Positions 1-8,021 of a stretch of DNA of 64,000 bases are shown here, piece by piece (the stretch's first letter is position 1; each line of letters starts with the position of its first letter). Source of the DNA: Bacteroidota bacterium (GTDB lineage Bacteria; Bacteroidota; Bacteroidia; Flavobacteriales; Weeksellaceae). The stretch spans positions 1-64,000 of the forward strand of contig JAFAGO010000052.1 in NCBI GenBank assembly GCA_023422635.1. Direction: 5' to 3'. The position numbers were made by a program, and so were the translations under genes. The notes under the pieces were generated by a model. That model was not told the origin of the DNA and did not search any database. It saw only the letters and a program-made list of their open reading frames with translations.

Positions 1-1443
1 CGACTTCGACCGGTTTTAATGACGGCAACTGTAGCTTCATTAGGATTTTTGCCGATGGCGATTTCAACGGGAGCAGGCGCAGAAGTTCAGAAACCTTTAG
101 CCACCGTGGTGATTGGTGGATTGATTACGGCAACGTTTTTAACGCTTTTCGTTTTGCCTTTGTTGTATATTATTTTTAATTCAAAAATCAATTTTAAAAA
201 GATGAATACAAAACCTGTTGCAACCATTTTGGTTCTTGGATTTTTATTCTTGAGTCAATCGCTGAAATCGCAAACGTTAACAGTTCAGGAAGCAACGGAC
301 TTAGCTTTGAAAAACAATCCGGTGATGCAGGCAAAAGATTTAGATATTCAATCCTCGGAAGCGTTGAAAGGAACGATCAATGAATTGCCGAAACTGAATC
401 TTGATGCGGAACTCGGACAAAATAACGGACCCAAGTTCGATCATTCGTTCTCCATTTCTCAGAGTATCCCTTTTCCCACGATTTTTAGGGCGAGAAGAGA
501 ACTGATTTCCGAAGAAATTAAAGGAAAAGAAATTCAAAAAGAGATTTCTGCTAACGAATTGGCGAAGCAAGTTCGCACTTATTTTTATCAAATAGAAAAT
601 CTGGAATTCAACAAAACGAAACTGAAAAGTTTAGACAGTTTGTATCAGGATTTTATTCGAATAGCAACCGTTCGGTACAATGCTGGCGACATCAAAAAAA
701 TTGAAATCAACACCGCCGAAACCCAAAAAGGTGAAATCAATTTATTGTTGAAACAAAATGAGGTTTATCTCAAAAACGCTTATCAAAATTTAAGGATTTT
801 ACTCAATGCCAAAGAAGATTTCAAAATTGCTTTATCAGAAAAATACGAACCTTTAAAAGCGGAATATCTTTTGGACAGCAGGTTGATTGCTTCCAATCCC
901 AACATTAAAGCGTTGTATCAGGAAATGCAGGTTTTGGAGAAAAATCAAGCGATTGAAAGATCAGAAGGATTGCCAGAATTCAGTATTGGAGCTGTAAGTC
1001 AGTCCATCATTGGCGACCATGTAAAAAATGGGGTAGAGAAATATTATAATGGTTTAAATCGTTTTACATCAGCTTCTATTGGTGTGGCAATTCCGATTAC
1101 GTTTGGTGCTACGAAATCTCGAATTCAATCTTTAGAATATCAAAAGCAAGTTGTAGAAAGCAATGCAAAATTTCAGGAAAAACAGTTGAATGTTCAGTTT
1201 CAAAATGCTTTTAATCAATACGGACAAGATGTTCAGCAATATGAATATTATGTGAATCAAGCCATTCCAAACGCTGATAAAATTGTAAAAGCAGCACAAC
1301 TCGGTTACAAAACCGGCGAAATTTCGTACGTGGAATACCTGTTTGCATTGCAAACTGCCACCGATATTCAGCTGAAATATTTGGAATCCATTCAGCAAGT
1401 CAATCAATCTGTTATCACCATCAATTCAATTTTAAACCGTTAA
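1..1443 (+). CDS. CusA/CzcA heavy-metal RND pump fused to TolC-like outer membrane factor (3' part)
   Basis: The reading frame is open from the first base, so the gene starts upstream of the window. The first ~65 codons are the end of an HME-type RND pump: the conserved RPVLMTATVASLGFLPMA stretch and a last membrane helix ending LFVLPLLYIIF. With no stop codon the frame runs through a second signal-like hydrophobic segment (from the internal ATG at 202, ending SLKSQ) into a complete outer membrane efflux domain of ~390 residues with long helical stretches. Inner-membrane pump and outer-membrane channel are therefore encoded as one polypeptide, an arrangement known in Bacteroidota Cus/Czc-like systems. 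Likely role: export of Cu, Ag, Zn, Co or Cd from the periplasm. The adaptor gene follows after 1 bp, so both are co-transcribed. The internal ATG could also allow separate translation of the channel. Confidence 0.88.
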   Translation, partial: RLRPVLMTATVASLGFLPMAISTGAGAEVQKPLATVVIGGLITATFLTLFVLPLLYIIFNSKINFKKMNTKPVATILVLGFLFLSQSLKSQTLTVQEATDLALKNNPVMQAKDLDIQSSEALKGTINELPKLNLDAELGQNNGPKFDHSFSISQSIPFPTIFRARRELISEEIKGKEIQKEISANELAKQVRTYFYQIENLEFNKTKLKSLDSLYQDFIRIATVRYNAGDIKKIEINTAETQKGEINLLLKQNEVYLKNAYQNLRILLNAKEDFKIALSEKYEPLKAEYLLDSRLIASNPNIKALYQEMQVLEKNQAIERSEGLPEFSIGAVSQSIIGDHVKNGVEKYYNGLNRFTSASIGVAIPITFGATKSRIQSLEYQKQVVESNAKFQEKQLNVQFQNAFNQYGQDVQQYEYYVNQAIPNADKIVKAAQLGYKTGEISYVEYLFALQTATDIQLKYLESIQQVNQSVITINSILNR

Positions 1444-1444
1444 A

Positions 1445-2683
1445 ATGAAACGTAAACATAGCATTATATATAGTTTTTTAATCGCATCACTTTTGTTGAG
1501 CTGCTATAAAGAACAACCGACTGAAAATAAAGAAGAAGTAAAAACCGAAGCCGCTCACGAAGAAGAATCTTCCAACATTGCAAGTTTAACGGAGGAGCAG
1601 ATCAAAACGGTGGGAATTACCTTCGGAACCATCGAAATGAAAGACCTTGGTGCCCTTATAAAAGCCAACGGAAATCTGCGTGTTCCCAACGACAATAAGG
1701 CAACTGTAACTTCTTTGTATGGCGGTGTGATTAAAAGCATTCGCGTTCAGGTAGGCGATTACGTAAAGAAAGGACAAGTAATTGCCACAATTTCCAATCC
1801 TGAATTTATTCAACTTCAAGAACAATATTTAACGGTGAACAGCCGAATTACGTATGCGGAACAAGAATATCGCAGACAAACAGAACTTTTCAATAATGAT
1901 GCAGGCGCGAAGAAAAACCTTCAAAGTGCAAGCACCGAACTGAAAACATTGCGAACACAACGTGCTTCCCTTCAACGTCAGTTGCAACTCATGGGGATTA
2001 GTCCGGGTTCTGTAAGCAATGGAAATTTCCGTTCAGGTTTGGTGATTACAGCTCCGATTTCGGGAACCATCAGCAGTATTGCTGCACAAATTGGAACCTA
2101 TGTGGATGTTTCAGTTCCCGTTGCGGAAATTCTCAACAACAATGCAATTCACCTTGATTTACAGATTTTTGAAAAAGACTTACCCAAAATGAAGGTGGGA
2201 CAAGAAGTTACTTTTCGCCTCACCAATAATCCAGAAACCGAATATCTTGCTAAAGTGTATAGTATCGGCGATTCTTTCGAAAACGACAGCAAAACAATTT
2301 CCGTTCACTGTCGCGTTCTCGGCAATAAAACAGGTTTAATTGATGGAATGAATATTACCGGCGTTGTGGGAATGGCAAAAACCGCGAAACAAGCGGTTCC
2401 GGATGAAGCAATTGCCGAAGCCGATGGGAAATTTTACATTTTTGTAAAAACCAACGAGAAAGTCGATGATCACGATGAAAACGAAAACACAGAAAAAGGA
2501 AAAGAAGATCATCGTGAAAAAACGTTGAATTTTGAAAAAATTGAAGTTGCAAAAGGTTTTTCTGAAATGGGTTTTACCGCCATCACACCAGTGAAAGAGA
2601 TTCCTGCCAATGCTGAAATTGTGGTAAAAGGTGCATTTTTTGTGAATGCTACTCTAACCAACGGAGGCGAACACGAACATTAA
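1445..2683 (+). CDS. RND efflux periplasmic adaptor (CusB/CzcB-like lipoprotein)
   Basis: A 412-residue membrane fusion protein bridging the RND pump and its outer membrane channel. The N-terminus is a lipoprotein signal with lipobox LLLSC (Cys at about residue 20). A barrel-sandwich/biotinyl-lipoyl-like region follows (SLYGGVIKSIRVQVGDYVKKGQ), then a helical hairpin from about 125 to 185, the second half of the lipoyl domain (ITAPISGTISSIAAQIG) and beta-barrel domains. Near the C-terminus lies a charged His/Asp/Glu-rich insert (DDHDENENTEKGKEDH), and the protein ends GGEHEH. Both could bind metal; that is inference. The start lies 1 bp after the pump stop codon, so this is the second gene of the operon. 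Metal specificity cannot be read from the sequence, but the adjacent Fur-type regulator and Zn/Cd ATPase make zinc, cadmium or cobalt plausible. Confidence 0.88.
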   Translation: MKRKHSIIYSFLIASLLLSCYKEQPTENKEEVKTEAAHEEESSNIASLTEEQIKTVGITFGTIEMKDLGALIKANGNLRVPNDNKATVTSLYGGVIKSIRVQVGDYVKKGQVIATISNPEFIQLQEQYLTVNSRITYAEQEYRRQTELFNNDAGAKKNLQSASTELKTLRTQRASLQRQLQLMGISPGSVSNGNFRSGLVITAPISGTISSIAAQIGTYVDVSVPVAEILNNNAIHLDLQIFEKDLPKMKVGQEVTFRLTNNPETEYLAKVYSIGDSFENDSKTISVHCRVLGNKTGLIDGMNITGVVGMAKTAKQAVPDEAIAEADGKFYIFVKTNEKVDDHDENENTEKGKEDHREKTLNFEKIEVAKGFSEMGFTAITPVKEIPANAEIVVKGAFFVNATLTNGGEHEH

Positions 2684-2688
2684 ACTAT

Positions 2689-2736
2689 AACCTTGTCAAG
2701 GAATTTTGTTTTGAATGACAATACCTTGACAAGGTT
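2689..2736. repeat. Paired palindromes CCTTG-N-CAAGG
   Basis: AACCTTGTCAAGG (2689-2701) and CCTTGACAAGGTT (2724-2736) are perfect 13-base inverted copies of each other, and each arm is itself a 5-1-5 palindrome. The two centres are 33 bp apart. The pair fills the gap between the adaptor stop and the Fur-type gene. It could be an extragenic palindromic repeat, a transcription attenuator, or a double operator for the regulator that starts 24 bp downstream. No T-run follows, so a simple intrinsic terminator is unlikely. Confidence 0.7.
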
Positions 2737-2760
2737 GATTTAATTTTTTACTTTTAAAAG

Positions 2761-3186
2761 ATGAAAAAAGATACCGAAGAACGGCTTTTGAATAAAAACA
2801 CCAAACCAACGAGCATGCGGATTTTGGTGTATGAAATGCTGAGTTCTCAGCACGTCGGAATGTCTCTTTCAGAAATTGAAAGCCATTTTGAACATGCCGA
2901 TCGAACCACGATTTACAGAACATTGAAAACGTTTGAGGAAAACGGAATTGTCCATAGCATTCAGGAAAATAACACCACGAAATACATGCTTTGTCACGAC
3001 GCTTGCGATGGCGACCATCATCACGATCTTCACTTGCATTTTTATTGTACAGAATGTGGAAAAACCACTTGCCTGGAAAGTGTAAGCTTTGAAAAGATTC
3101 ATCTCCCCGAAAACTACGATTTCAAGGAATTTAAATTTCTCGCCAGTGGGACTTGTAAAGATTGCCGGGATTTGAAGACGATGTAA
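2761..3186 (+). CDS. Fur-family metal-responsive transcriptional regulator
   Basis: A 141-residue protein of the usual Fur/Zur size. The N-terminal winged helix includes RTTIYRTLKTFEENGIV, the recognition-helix motif of the family. The C-terminal dimerisation/metal domain has a His-rich cluster (HHHDLHLHFYC) and the structural zinc pairs CTECGKTTC and CKDC. Fur-type proteins repress when loaded with metal or act as metal sensors for uptake and efflux. The gene sits between a heavy-metal efflux operon and a Zn/Cd-type P-type ATPase, which has a Fur-box-like palindrome in its promoter, so control of zinc or cadmium homeostasis is the best reading. Which metal it senses (Zur, Fur or PerR type) is not settled by sequence alone. 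Confidence 0.85.
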   Translation: MKKDTEERLLNKNTKPTSMRILVYEMLSSQHVGMSLSEIESHFEHADRTTIYRTLKTFEENGIVHSIQENNTTKYMLCHDACDGDHHHDLHLHFYCTECGKTTCLESVSFEKIHLPENYDFKEFKFLASGTCKDCRDLKTM

Positions 3187-3221
3187 ACCGTTTTAATGTT
3201 GGAAGTTGTATACTTTTTCTT

Positions 3222-3236
3222 TGCAATAGTATTGCA
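3222..3236. promoter_or_regulatory. Candidate Fur/Zur-type operator (7-1-7 palindrome)
   Basis: TGCAATA-G-TATTGCA is a perfect 7-1-7 inverted repeat, the geometry of Fur, Zur and PerR boxes. It lies between the Fur-family gene and the P-type ATPase, 13 bp upstream of the -7 element TATATTTG. A related half site, TGCACTA, follows at 3245-3251. Binding here would overlap the -33 region of the ATPase promoter. Operator function is inferred from shape and position. Confidence 0.65.
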
Positions 3237-3249
3237 TTTTTACTTGCAC

Positions 3250-3257
3250 TATATTTG
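3250..3257 (+). promoter_or_regulatory. -7 promoter element of the P-type ATPase gene
   Basis: TATATTTG fits the Bacteroidota -7 consensus TAnnTTTG and lies 17 bp before the ATG at 3275. No TTG at the usual 17-23 bp spacing is present (the nearest ones give 15 and 26), so the promoter may be weak or need help. Confidence 0.5.
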
Positions 3258-3274
3258 TTTTAAAATTAGAAATT

Positions 3275-5284
3275 ATGTCTAAGCAATGCTGTTCTCACGA
3301 CGATTCCGAAAATAGAAAAAGTCAAGTTTCTTCTAAAAGCGCTAACTGTTGCGCTGCAGATGAAAAAGAAGAACATAATCACAACCACAATCACGAACAT
3401 TCGCATGGTGATAGTAATAAAACTACTTTCCAATTATTTATTCCAGCGATCATCTCTTTTGTATTGTTGATGTTGGGTATTGCTTTTGATTATTGGATTC
3501 CGCAGAATTGGTTCAGTGGTTGGGTGCGCTTGGCGTGGTATATCGTTGCCTATATTCCCGTAGGTTTACCTGTGATGAAAGAAGCGGTAGAAAGTATTCG
3601 ATTTGGTGATTTTTTCTCTGAGTTTTTCCTGATGTCAATCGCGACCATTGGCGCTTTTGCTATCGGTGAATATCCGGAAGGAGTTGCCGTAATGTTGTTT
3701 TATGCGGTGGGCGAAGCCTTTCAAGATATTGCAGTTACCAGAGCTAAAACCAATATTAAAACATTGCTGGATCAACGTCCAGATGAGGTTACCATTCTAG
3801 AAAACAATCAACCCAAAACCATTAAGGCAGAAACTGCACAAATTGGTCAAATTATTCAATTAAAACCTGGTGAAAAATTAGCGTTGGATGGCGAGCTTTC
3901 TTCAAACGCGGCATCGTTCAATACGGCTGCGCTTACGGGAGAAAGTAAACCCGATACCAAAAATAAAGGAGATGAAGTTTTAGCTGGAATGATTAATTTA
4001 AATTCTGTTTCCGAAGTAATTATTCGGAAGGAATTTAAAGATTCCAAATTATCGAGAATTTTAGAACTGGTTCAAAATGCCACTTCTCAGAAAGCGAAAA
4101 CAGAACTTTTTATTCGTAAATTTTCGAAAATTTATACGCCAATTGTTGTTTTATTAGCGGTTTTAATCACATTTGTTCCGTATGTTTTTGTAGACGATTA
4201 TGTTTTTGCAGAATGGTTTAAAAGAGGATTAATTTTCTTGGTAATTTCTTGTCCTTGTGCTTTGGTAATTTCTATTCCGCTTGGTTATTTCGGTGGAATT
4301 GGAGCAGGAAGTAGAAATGGAATTCTCATTAAAGGAAGTAATTTTCTTGATATTTTAGCGGACATCAAAAATGTGGTGATGGATAAAACTGGAACCATGA
4401 CGGAAGGTGTTTTTAAAGTGAAAGATGTGGTTATTGAACCTGGATTCAACAAAGAAGAAATCTTGAAGTTTCTCAATTTTATCGAAGGCAAATCAACCCA
4501 TCCAATCGCTACGGCAGTTCACGAATATGCTGGGGAGATCAATCATTCCATTAAAATGGAAAATATAGAGGAAATCGCCGGTCACGGTTTAAAAGGAAGT
4601 ATTGATGGGAAAGATTTTCTCGCAGGAAATTTTAAACTTTTAGATAAATTCAAAATACCATATTCTGTTGATGTTTCACAATTTACGGAAACATTAATTG
4701 CGCTTGGTTTTGATGGTAAATTTGCAGGCTACATTACAATTTCGGATCATATTAAAGAAGATTCTGCGCATGCGATTTCAGAATTGAAAAAATTAGGCGT
4801 TAAACCGACAATGTTGAGTGGTGATAAAACTGCTGTGGTAAATGCTGTTGCAAAAACATTGGGGATTCCAAGTGCTTTTGGCGATTTGCTTCCGGAAGAC
4901 AAAGTAAATAAAGTTAAAGAAATAAAGGCAAAAGGCGAAAGTGTTGCATTTGTGGGCGATGGCGTTAATGATGCTCCTGTGGTTGCTTTAAGTGATGTTG
5001 GGATTGCAATGGGCGGTTTAGGTTCGGATGCGACTATTGAAACAGCTGATGTTGTTATTCAAGATGATCAACCTTCCAAAATTCCGATGGCAATTAAAAT
5101 TGGCAAGGAAACCAAAAAAATTGTTTGGCAAAATATTATTCTTGCATTCGGAGTTAAAGCAATTGTTTTAATACTTGGTGCAGGTGGTTTAGCGACCATG
5201 TGGGAAGCGGTTTTTGCCGATGTCGGCGTCGCTTTACTCGCAATTTTAAATGCGGTTCGAATTCAAAATATGAAGTTTAAATAA
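3275..5284 (+). CDS. Heavy-metal translocating P-type ATPase (Zn/Cd/Pb type)
   Basis: A 669-residue P1B-type ATPase that expels metal ions from the cytoplasm using ATP. Visible signatures are the actuator motif LTGES, the membrane metal site CPC (residues 326-328), the phosphorylation site DKTGT (Asp370), an HP dipeptide in STHPIAT and the hinge GDGVNDAP. The N-terminus has no HMA domain. Instead it carries two Cys pairs (QCCS, NCCA) and a His-rich run (HNHNHNHEHSH), a likely metal-binding tail. The CPC motif occurs in both Cu(I) and Zn/Cd pumps; the His-rich tail and the neighbouring regulator favour Zn/Cd/Co. It is probably controlled by the palindrome and -7 element just upstream. Confidence 0.9.
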   Translation: MSKQCCSHDDSENRKSQVSSKSANCCAADEKEEHNHNHNHEHSHGDSNKTTFQLFIPAIISFVLLMLGIAFDYWIPQNWFSGWVRLAWYIVAYIPVGLPVMKEAVESIRFGDFFSEFFLMSIATIGAFAIGEYPEGVAVMLFYAVGEAFQDIAVTRAKTNIKTLLDQRPDEVTILENNQPKTIKAETAQIGQIIQLKPGEKLALDGELSSNAASFNTAALTGESKPDTKNKGDEVLAGMINLNSVSEVIIRKEFKDSKLSRILELVQNATSQKAKTELFIRKFSKIYTPIVVLLAVLITFVPYVFVDDYVFAEWFKRGLIFLVISCPCALVISIPLGYFGGIGAGSRNGILIKGSNFLDILADIKNVVMDKTGTMTEGVFKVKDVVIEPGFNKEEILKFLNFIEGKSTHPIATAVHEYAGEINHSIKMENIEEIAGHGLKGSIDGKDFLAGNFKLLDKFKIPYSVDVSQFTETLIALGFDGKFAGYITISDHIKEDSAHAISELKKLGVKPTMLSGDKTAVVNAVAKTLGIPSAFGDLLPEDKVNKVKEIKAKGESVAFVGDGVNDAPVVALSDVGIAMGGLGSDATIETADVVIQDDQPSKIPMAIKIGKETKKIVWQNIILAFGVKAIVLILGAGGLATMWEAVFADVGVALLAILNAVRIQNMKFK

Positions 5285-5368
5285 ATTCAAAAAAACGTTT
5301 TTAAAGAAAAAAAACGAAATCTTTTTTCACTAGAAAGTTTCAATTTTTAAAAATATTATCATTAAAAA

Positions 5369-5400
5369 GAAAGCTGCTTCAATAATTCGAAGCAGCTTTC
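5369..5400 (-). terminator. Intrinsic terminator for the CoA-transferase gene
   Basis: A 12-bp perfect stem GAAAGCTGCTTC / GAAGCAGCTTTC with an 8-nt loop. On the minus strand it is followed by CTTTTTAAT. It lies just past the end of the gene at 5444-6991 and may also stop ATPase transcripts coming from the left. Confidence 0.8.
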
Positions 5401-5443
5401 ATGAATATAAGATAAAATTTGATACGCTAGAATAATCGGTTTT

Positions 5444-6991
5444 TTACTTCATTAAATTCATCGTTTGATGTTCGTCAAAATGGCGGTGCCAAGAAAATAC
5501 TTCCTCAAGAATATGAGGCGTGTGGCCACCTCTTGTACTCACTGCGCGATTATAATAATCCCACATTTGATCTTTGTATTCAGGGTGTACACAATTGGTA
5601 ATAATTTCTACCGCTCTTTCTCTTGGCGACTTTCCTCTAAGATCTGCTAAACCAATATCTGTTACTAAAATATCCACATCGTGCTCCGTATGGTCGGTAT
5701 GGGAAACCATTGGTACAACGTGCGAAATATTGTTGTTTTTAGAAGCTGCTTGGGTAACAAAAATGCTGAGGTAAGAATTTCTTGCAAAATCTCCAGAACC
5801 TCCAATACCATTCATCATTTTTGTTCCGCTAAGATGGGTGGAGTTTACATTTCCGTAAATATCAAACTCAATTGCAGTATTAATGGCGATGGTTCCTAAA
5901 CGACGAATAATTTCTGGTGCATTGCTGATGTTTTGCGGGCGCAAAACAATTTTTTCTTTGTATTTATCGAAATCGGCTAAAATCCTCTTCTGGCACTCGC
6001 TTGAAACGGTAATCGAAGAAGCAGAAGCAAAATCCAATATACCGTCATCAATCAATTCAAAAGTACTGTCTTGAAGGACTTCAGAATACATCGTTAAATT
6101 TCTGAATTTAGAATGTTTAAAGCCAGTAAGTACCGCATTTGCAACCTTTCCAATTCCAGCTTGCAATGGCATTAGTGAAGTTCCCATTCTCCCTTCATCA
6201 ACTTCATTTTGCAAAAACTGAAGAATGTGTTGCGATATCGCAATTGTTTTTTCGTCGGGCTCAGCGATTTGAGCTGGGGTATCTGGCGTATCGGTAACAA
6301 CAATGGCGACAATCTTTTTAGGATCGATTCTAATTTCTTGTGTTCCAATTCTATCAGATGCTTTATCAATTTGGAAAGCATGTTTATTCGGATAGTTGTT
6401 GGAGGTGCAAATATCGTGAACACCATAAACCGAGGTAGGAACAGAAGTGTTAATTTCGATAATCACTTGATCCGCCATTTCTGCGAATGTAAGTGAGTTT
6501 CCAACGGATGTGGTTGGCACAATTCCGTAATTTTCGGTAATCATTGCAGCTTCAATAACCGCTACGTTGATCTTGGGAAGGTGACCGTTTTGCTCAAGTT
6601 CTGCCGTTTCACTCAAGTGTTGATCTATAAAATATACTTCGCCTTTGTTAATTGCTTTTCGTAAAACGGGATCCACTTGGAAAGGCATTCTTTTGTATAA
6701 TACGCCAGCTTCCACAAGATGGGCATCGGTATCGTGGCCAAGGGAAGCGCCTGTAATTAAGGTAATTTTTAGTGGATCGGAAAGCGCTCTTTTGGCCACA
6801 GATGCTAAAATCGCTTTGCTGTCGCCTGCTCTTGTAAATCCACTCGTTCCCACAACCATCCCATTTTGAATGTATGTGGATGCGGAATCTGAATCAGTAA
6901 TCAAATGATGCAAATCTTCCGCAAGAATTCTCTTTTTGGCCAAATCAATCTTCATATTGTTTTGGGAAATCAGTTCAGATGTCATGTTCAT
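5444..6991 (-). CDS. Acetyl-CoA hydrolase/transferase family (succinate:acetate CoA-transferase-like)
   Basis: A 515-residue class I CoA-transferase of the AarC/Cat1/ScpC type, which moves CoA between acyl donors and acetate, succinate or propionate. The sequence contains the family's MYSEVLQDS segment, whose Glu (about residue 304) is the expected covalent catalytic residue, and the oxyanion-forming GIGG loop (about 395-398) in KMMNGIGGSGDFARNS. Length matches the family. The gene is transcribed away from an AraC-type regulator with a shared 89-bp control region, and its own terminator follows. The exact substrate pair is not visible. A methylmalonyl-CoA epimerase gene is elsewhere in the window, so a link to propionate/succinate metabolism is possible. 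Confidence 0.88.
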   Translation of the reverse strand: MNMTSELISQNNMKIDLAKKRILAEDLHHLITDSDSASTYIQNGMVVGTSGFTRAGDSKAILASVAKRALSDPLKITLITGASLGHDTDAHLVEAGVLYKRMPFQVDPVLRKAINKGEVYFIDQHLSETAELEQNGHLPKINVAVIEAAMITENYGIVPTTSVGNSLTFAEMADQVIIEINTSVPTSVYGVHDICTSNNYPNKHAFQIDKASDRIGTQEIRIDPKKIVAIVVTDTPDTPAQIAEPDEKTIAISQHILQFLQNEVDEGRMGTSLMPLQAGIGKVANAVLTGFKHSKFRNLTMYSEVLQDSTFELIDDGILDFASASSITVSSECQKRILADFDKYKEKIVLRPQNISNAPEIIRRLGTIAINTAIEFDIYGNVNSTHLSGTKMMNGIGGSGDFARNSYLSIFVTQAASKNNNISHVVPMVSHTDHTEHDVDILVTDIGLADLRGKSPRERAVEIITNCVHPEYKDQMWDYYNRAVSTRGGHTPHILEEVFSWHRHFDEHQTMNLMK

Positions 6992-7080
6992 AGGTTACAA
7001 TATTAACGAAATATGAACACAAAAAAATATCAAAATATGACTAATAATTATTAAATTGAGCCAAGCTAATTTCACGTGAT

Positions 7081-7884
7081 ATGAAAACGCATTATTACGA
7101 AACCGAAGTCGACCGTATCCCCGATTCCTACTACATTTATCAAGGTTCGTTAGGGGAAGATCAAGTATTTAATCACCGTCATGATAAAACTCAGTTTCTG
7201 TATACAGAAGGTGGTATGGTGTATGTAACGGTGGCACGGAAAACTTATTTTCTGCCATCACGCCATTTTATGTTGATTCCGGCAAAAACTGCCCATAGTA
7301 TTAAAATGAGTTCGGAAAAAGTAATCATGCGAAATATTTATTTTCCAGTTCAGAAAAGAGAAAATCGCTTCTATCGAAAAACGGCCATTTATCCTGCAAA
7401 CGACTTAGTGTTGAATTTGTTGGTATACCTTAAAAAGTTTGAGGGTGATATTCCCGTTTCAAATGTTAGCGAAATGACCGTCGCTAAATCTTTCAAATAT
7501 TTACTTTCACTTTCCGAAGGTCAAGAAATTCATCTTTCATTACCGTATCCTAAGAGTAAAATTTTGATGGATATTACCGAATATATGAACAGAAACCAGG
7601 AATTAGGTGTTACGTTGCGTTCTATTTCGGAGAAATTTGGCTGCAGTTCCAGATCGATTACAAGGATGTTTAGAAGCGATGTTTCTATGAGTTTTATTGA
7701 GTATTTTACGATTCTAAGAATTTTGAAATCGATAGATCTCCTCATTGGATCAAACTTTTCAATAAAAGAAATATGCAGCAAAGTAGGGTATAACAGTGTT
7801 CCGACTTTTAGTACAATGTTTTTGAAAATAATGGGAATGCGCCCGAATGAGTACCGCAAAATGCGAAATGTACTTGCACAATAG
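7081..7884 (+). CDS. AraC-family transcriptional regulator with cupin sensor domain
   Basis: A 267-residue protein. The N-terminal ~100 residues look like a cupin (HRHDKTQFLYTEGGMVYVTV followed by LPSRHFMLIPAKTAHSI). The C-terminal ~100 residues are a double helix-turn-helix AraC domain: GVTLRSISEKFGCSSRSITRMFRSD and the family ending SIKEICSKVGYNSVPTFSTMF with MRPNEYRK. It is divergent from the CoA-transferase gene, and the 89-bp gap must hold both promoters, so it is the likely regulator of that gene. The ligand is unknown; an organic acid would fit the context but is inference. Confidence 0.88.
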   Translation: MKTHYYETEVDRIPDSYYIYQGSLGEDQVFNHRHDKTQFLYTEGGMVYVTVARKTYFLPSRHFMLIPAKTAHSIKMSSEKVIMRNIYFPVQKRENRFYRKTAIYPANDLVLNLLVYLKKFEGDIPVSNVSEMTVAKSFKYLLSLSEGQEIHLSLPYPKSKILMDITEYMNRNQELGVTLRSISEKFGCSSRSITRMFRSDVSMSFIEYFTILRILKSIDLLIGSNFSIKEICSKVGYNSVPTFSTMFLKIMGMRPNEYRKMRNVLAQ

Positions 7885-8021
7885 AAATTCTGTTGAGCTT
7901 CACTTTTAAGTTCTCAATTCAATTTAAAATAAGCGTAAAACTTACTTTTATAGAAAGCTGACGGGTGAACACCTTCGGTGCGACTTCGAATTTTATTTGT
8001 AAATTCGGCACAAATTTTTTT

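Noticed and set aside
7965..8021. Earlier start of the DPP11-type gene
   Set aside because: It would place 19 residues before a complete signal peptide.
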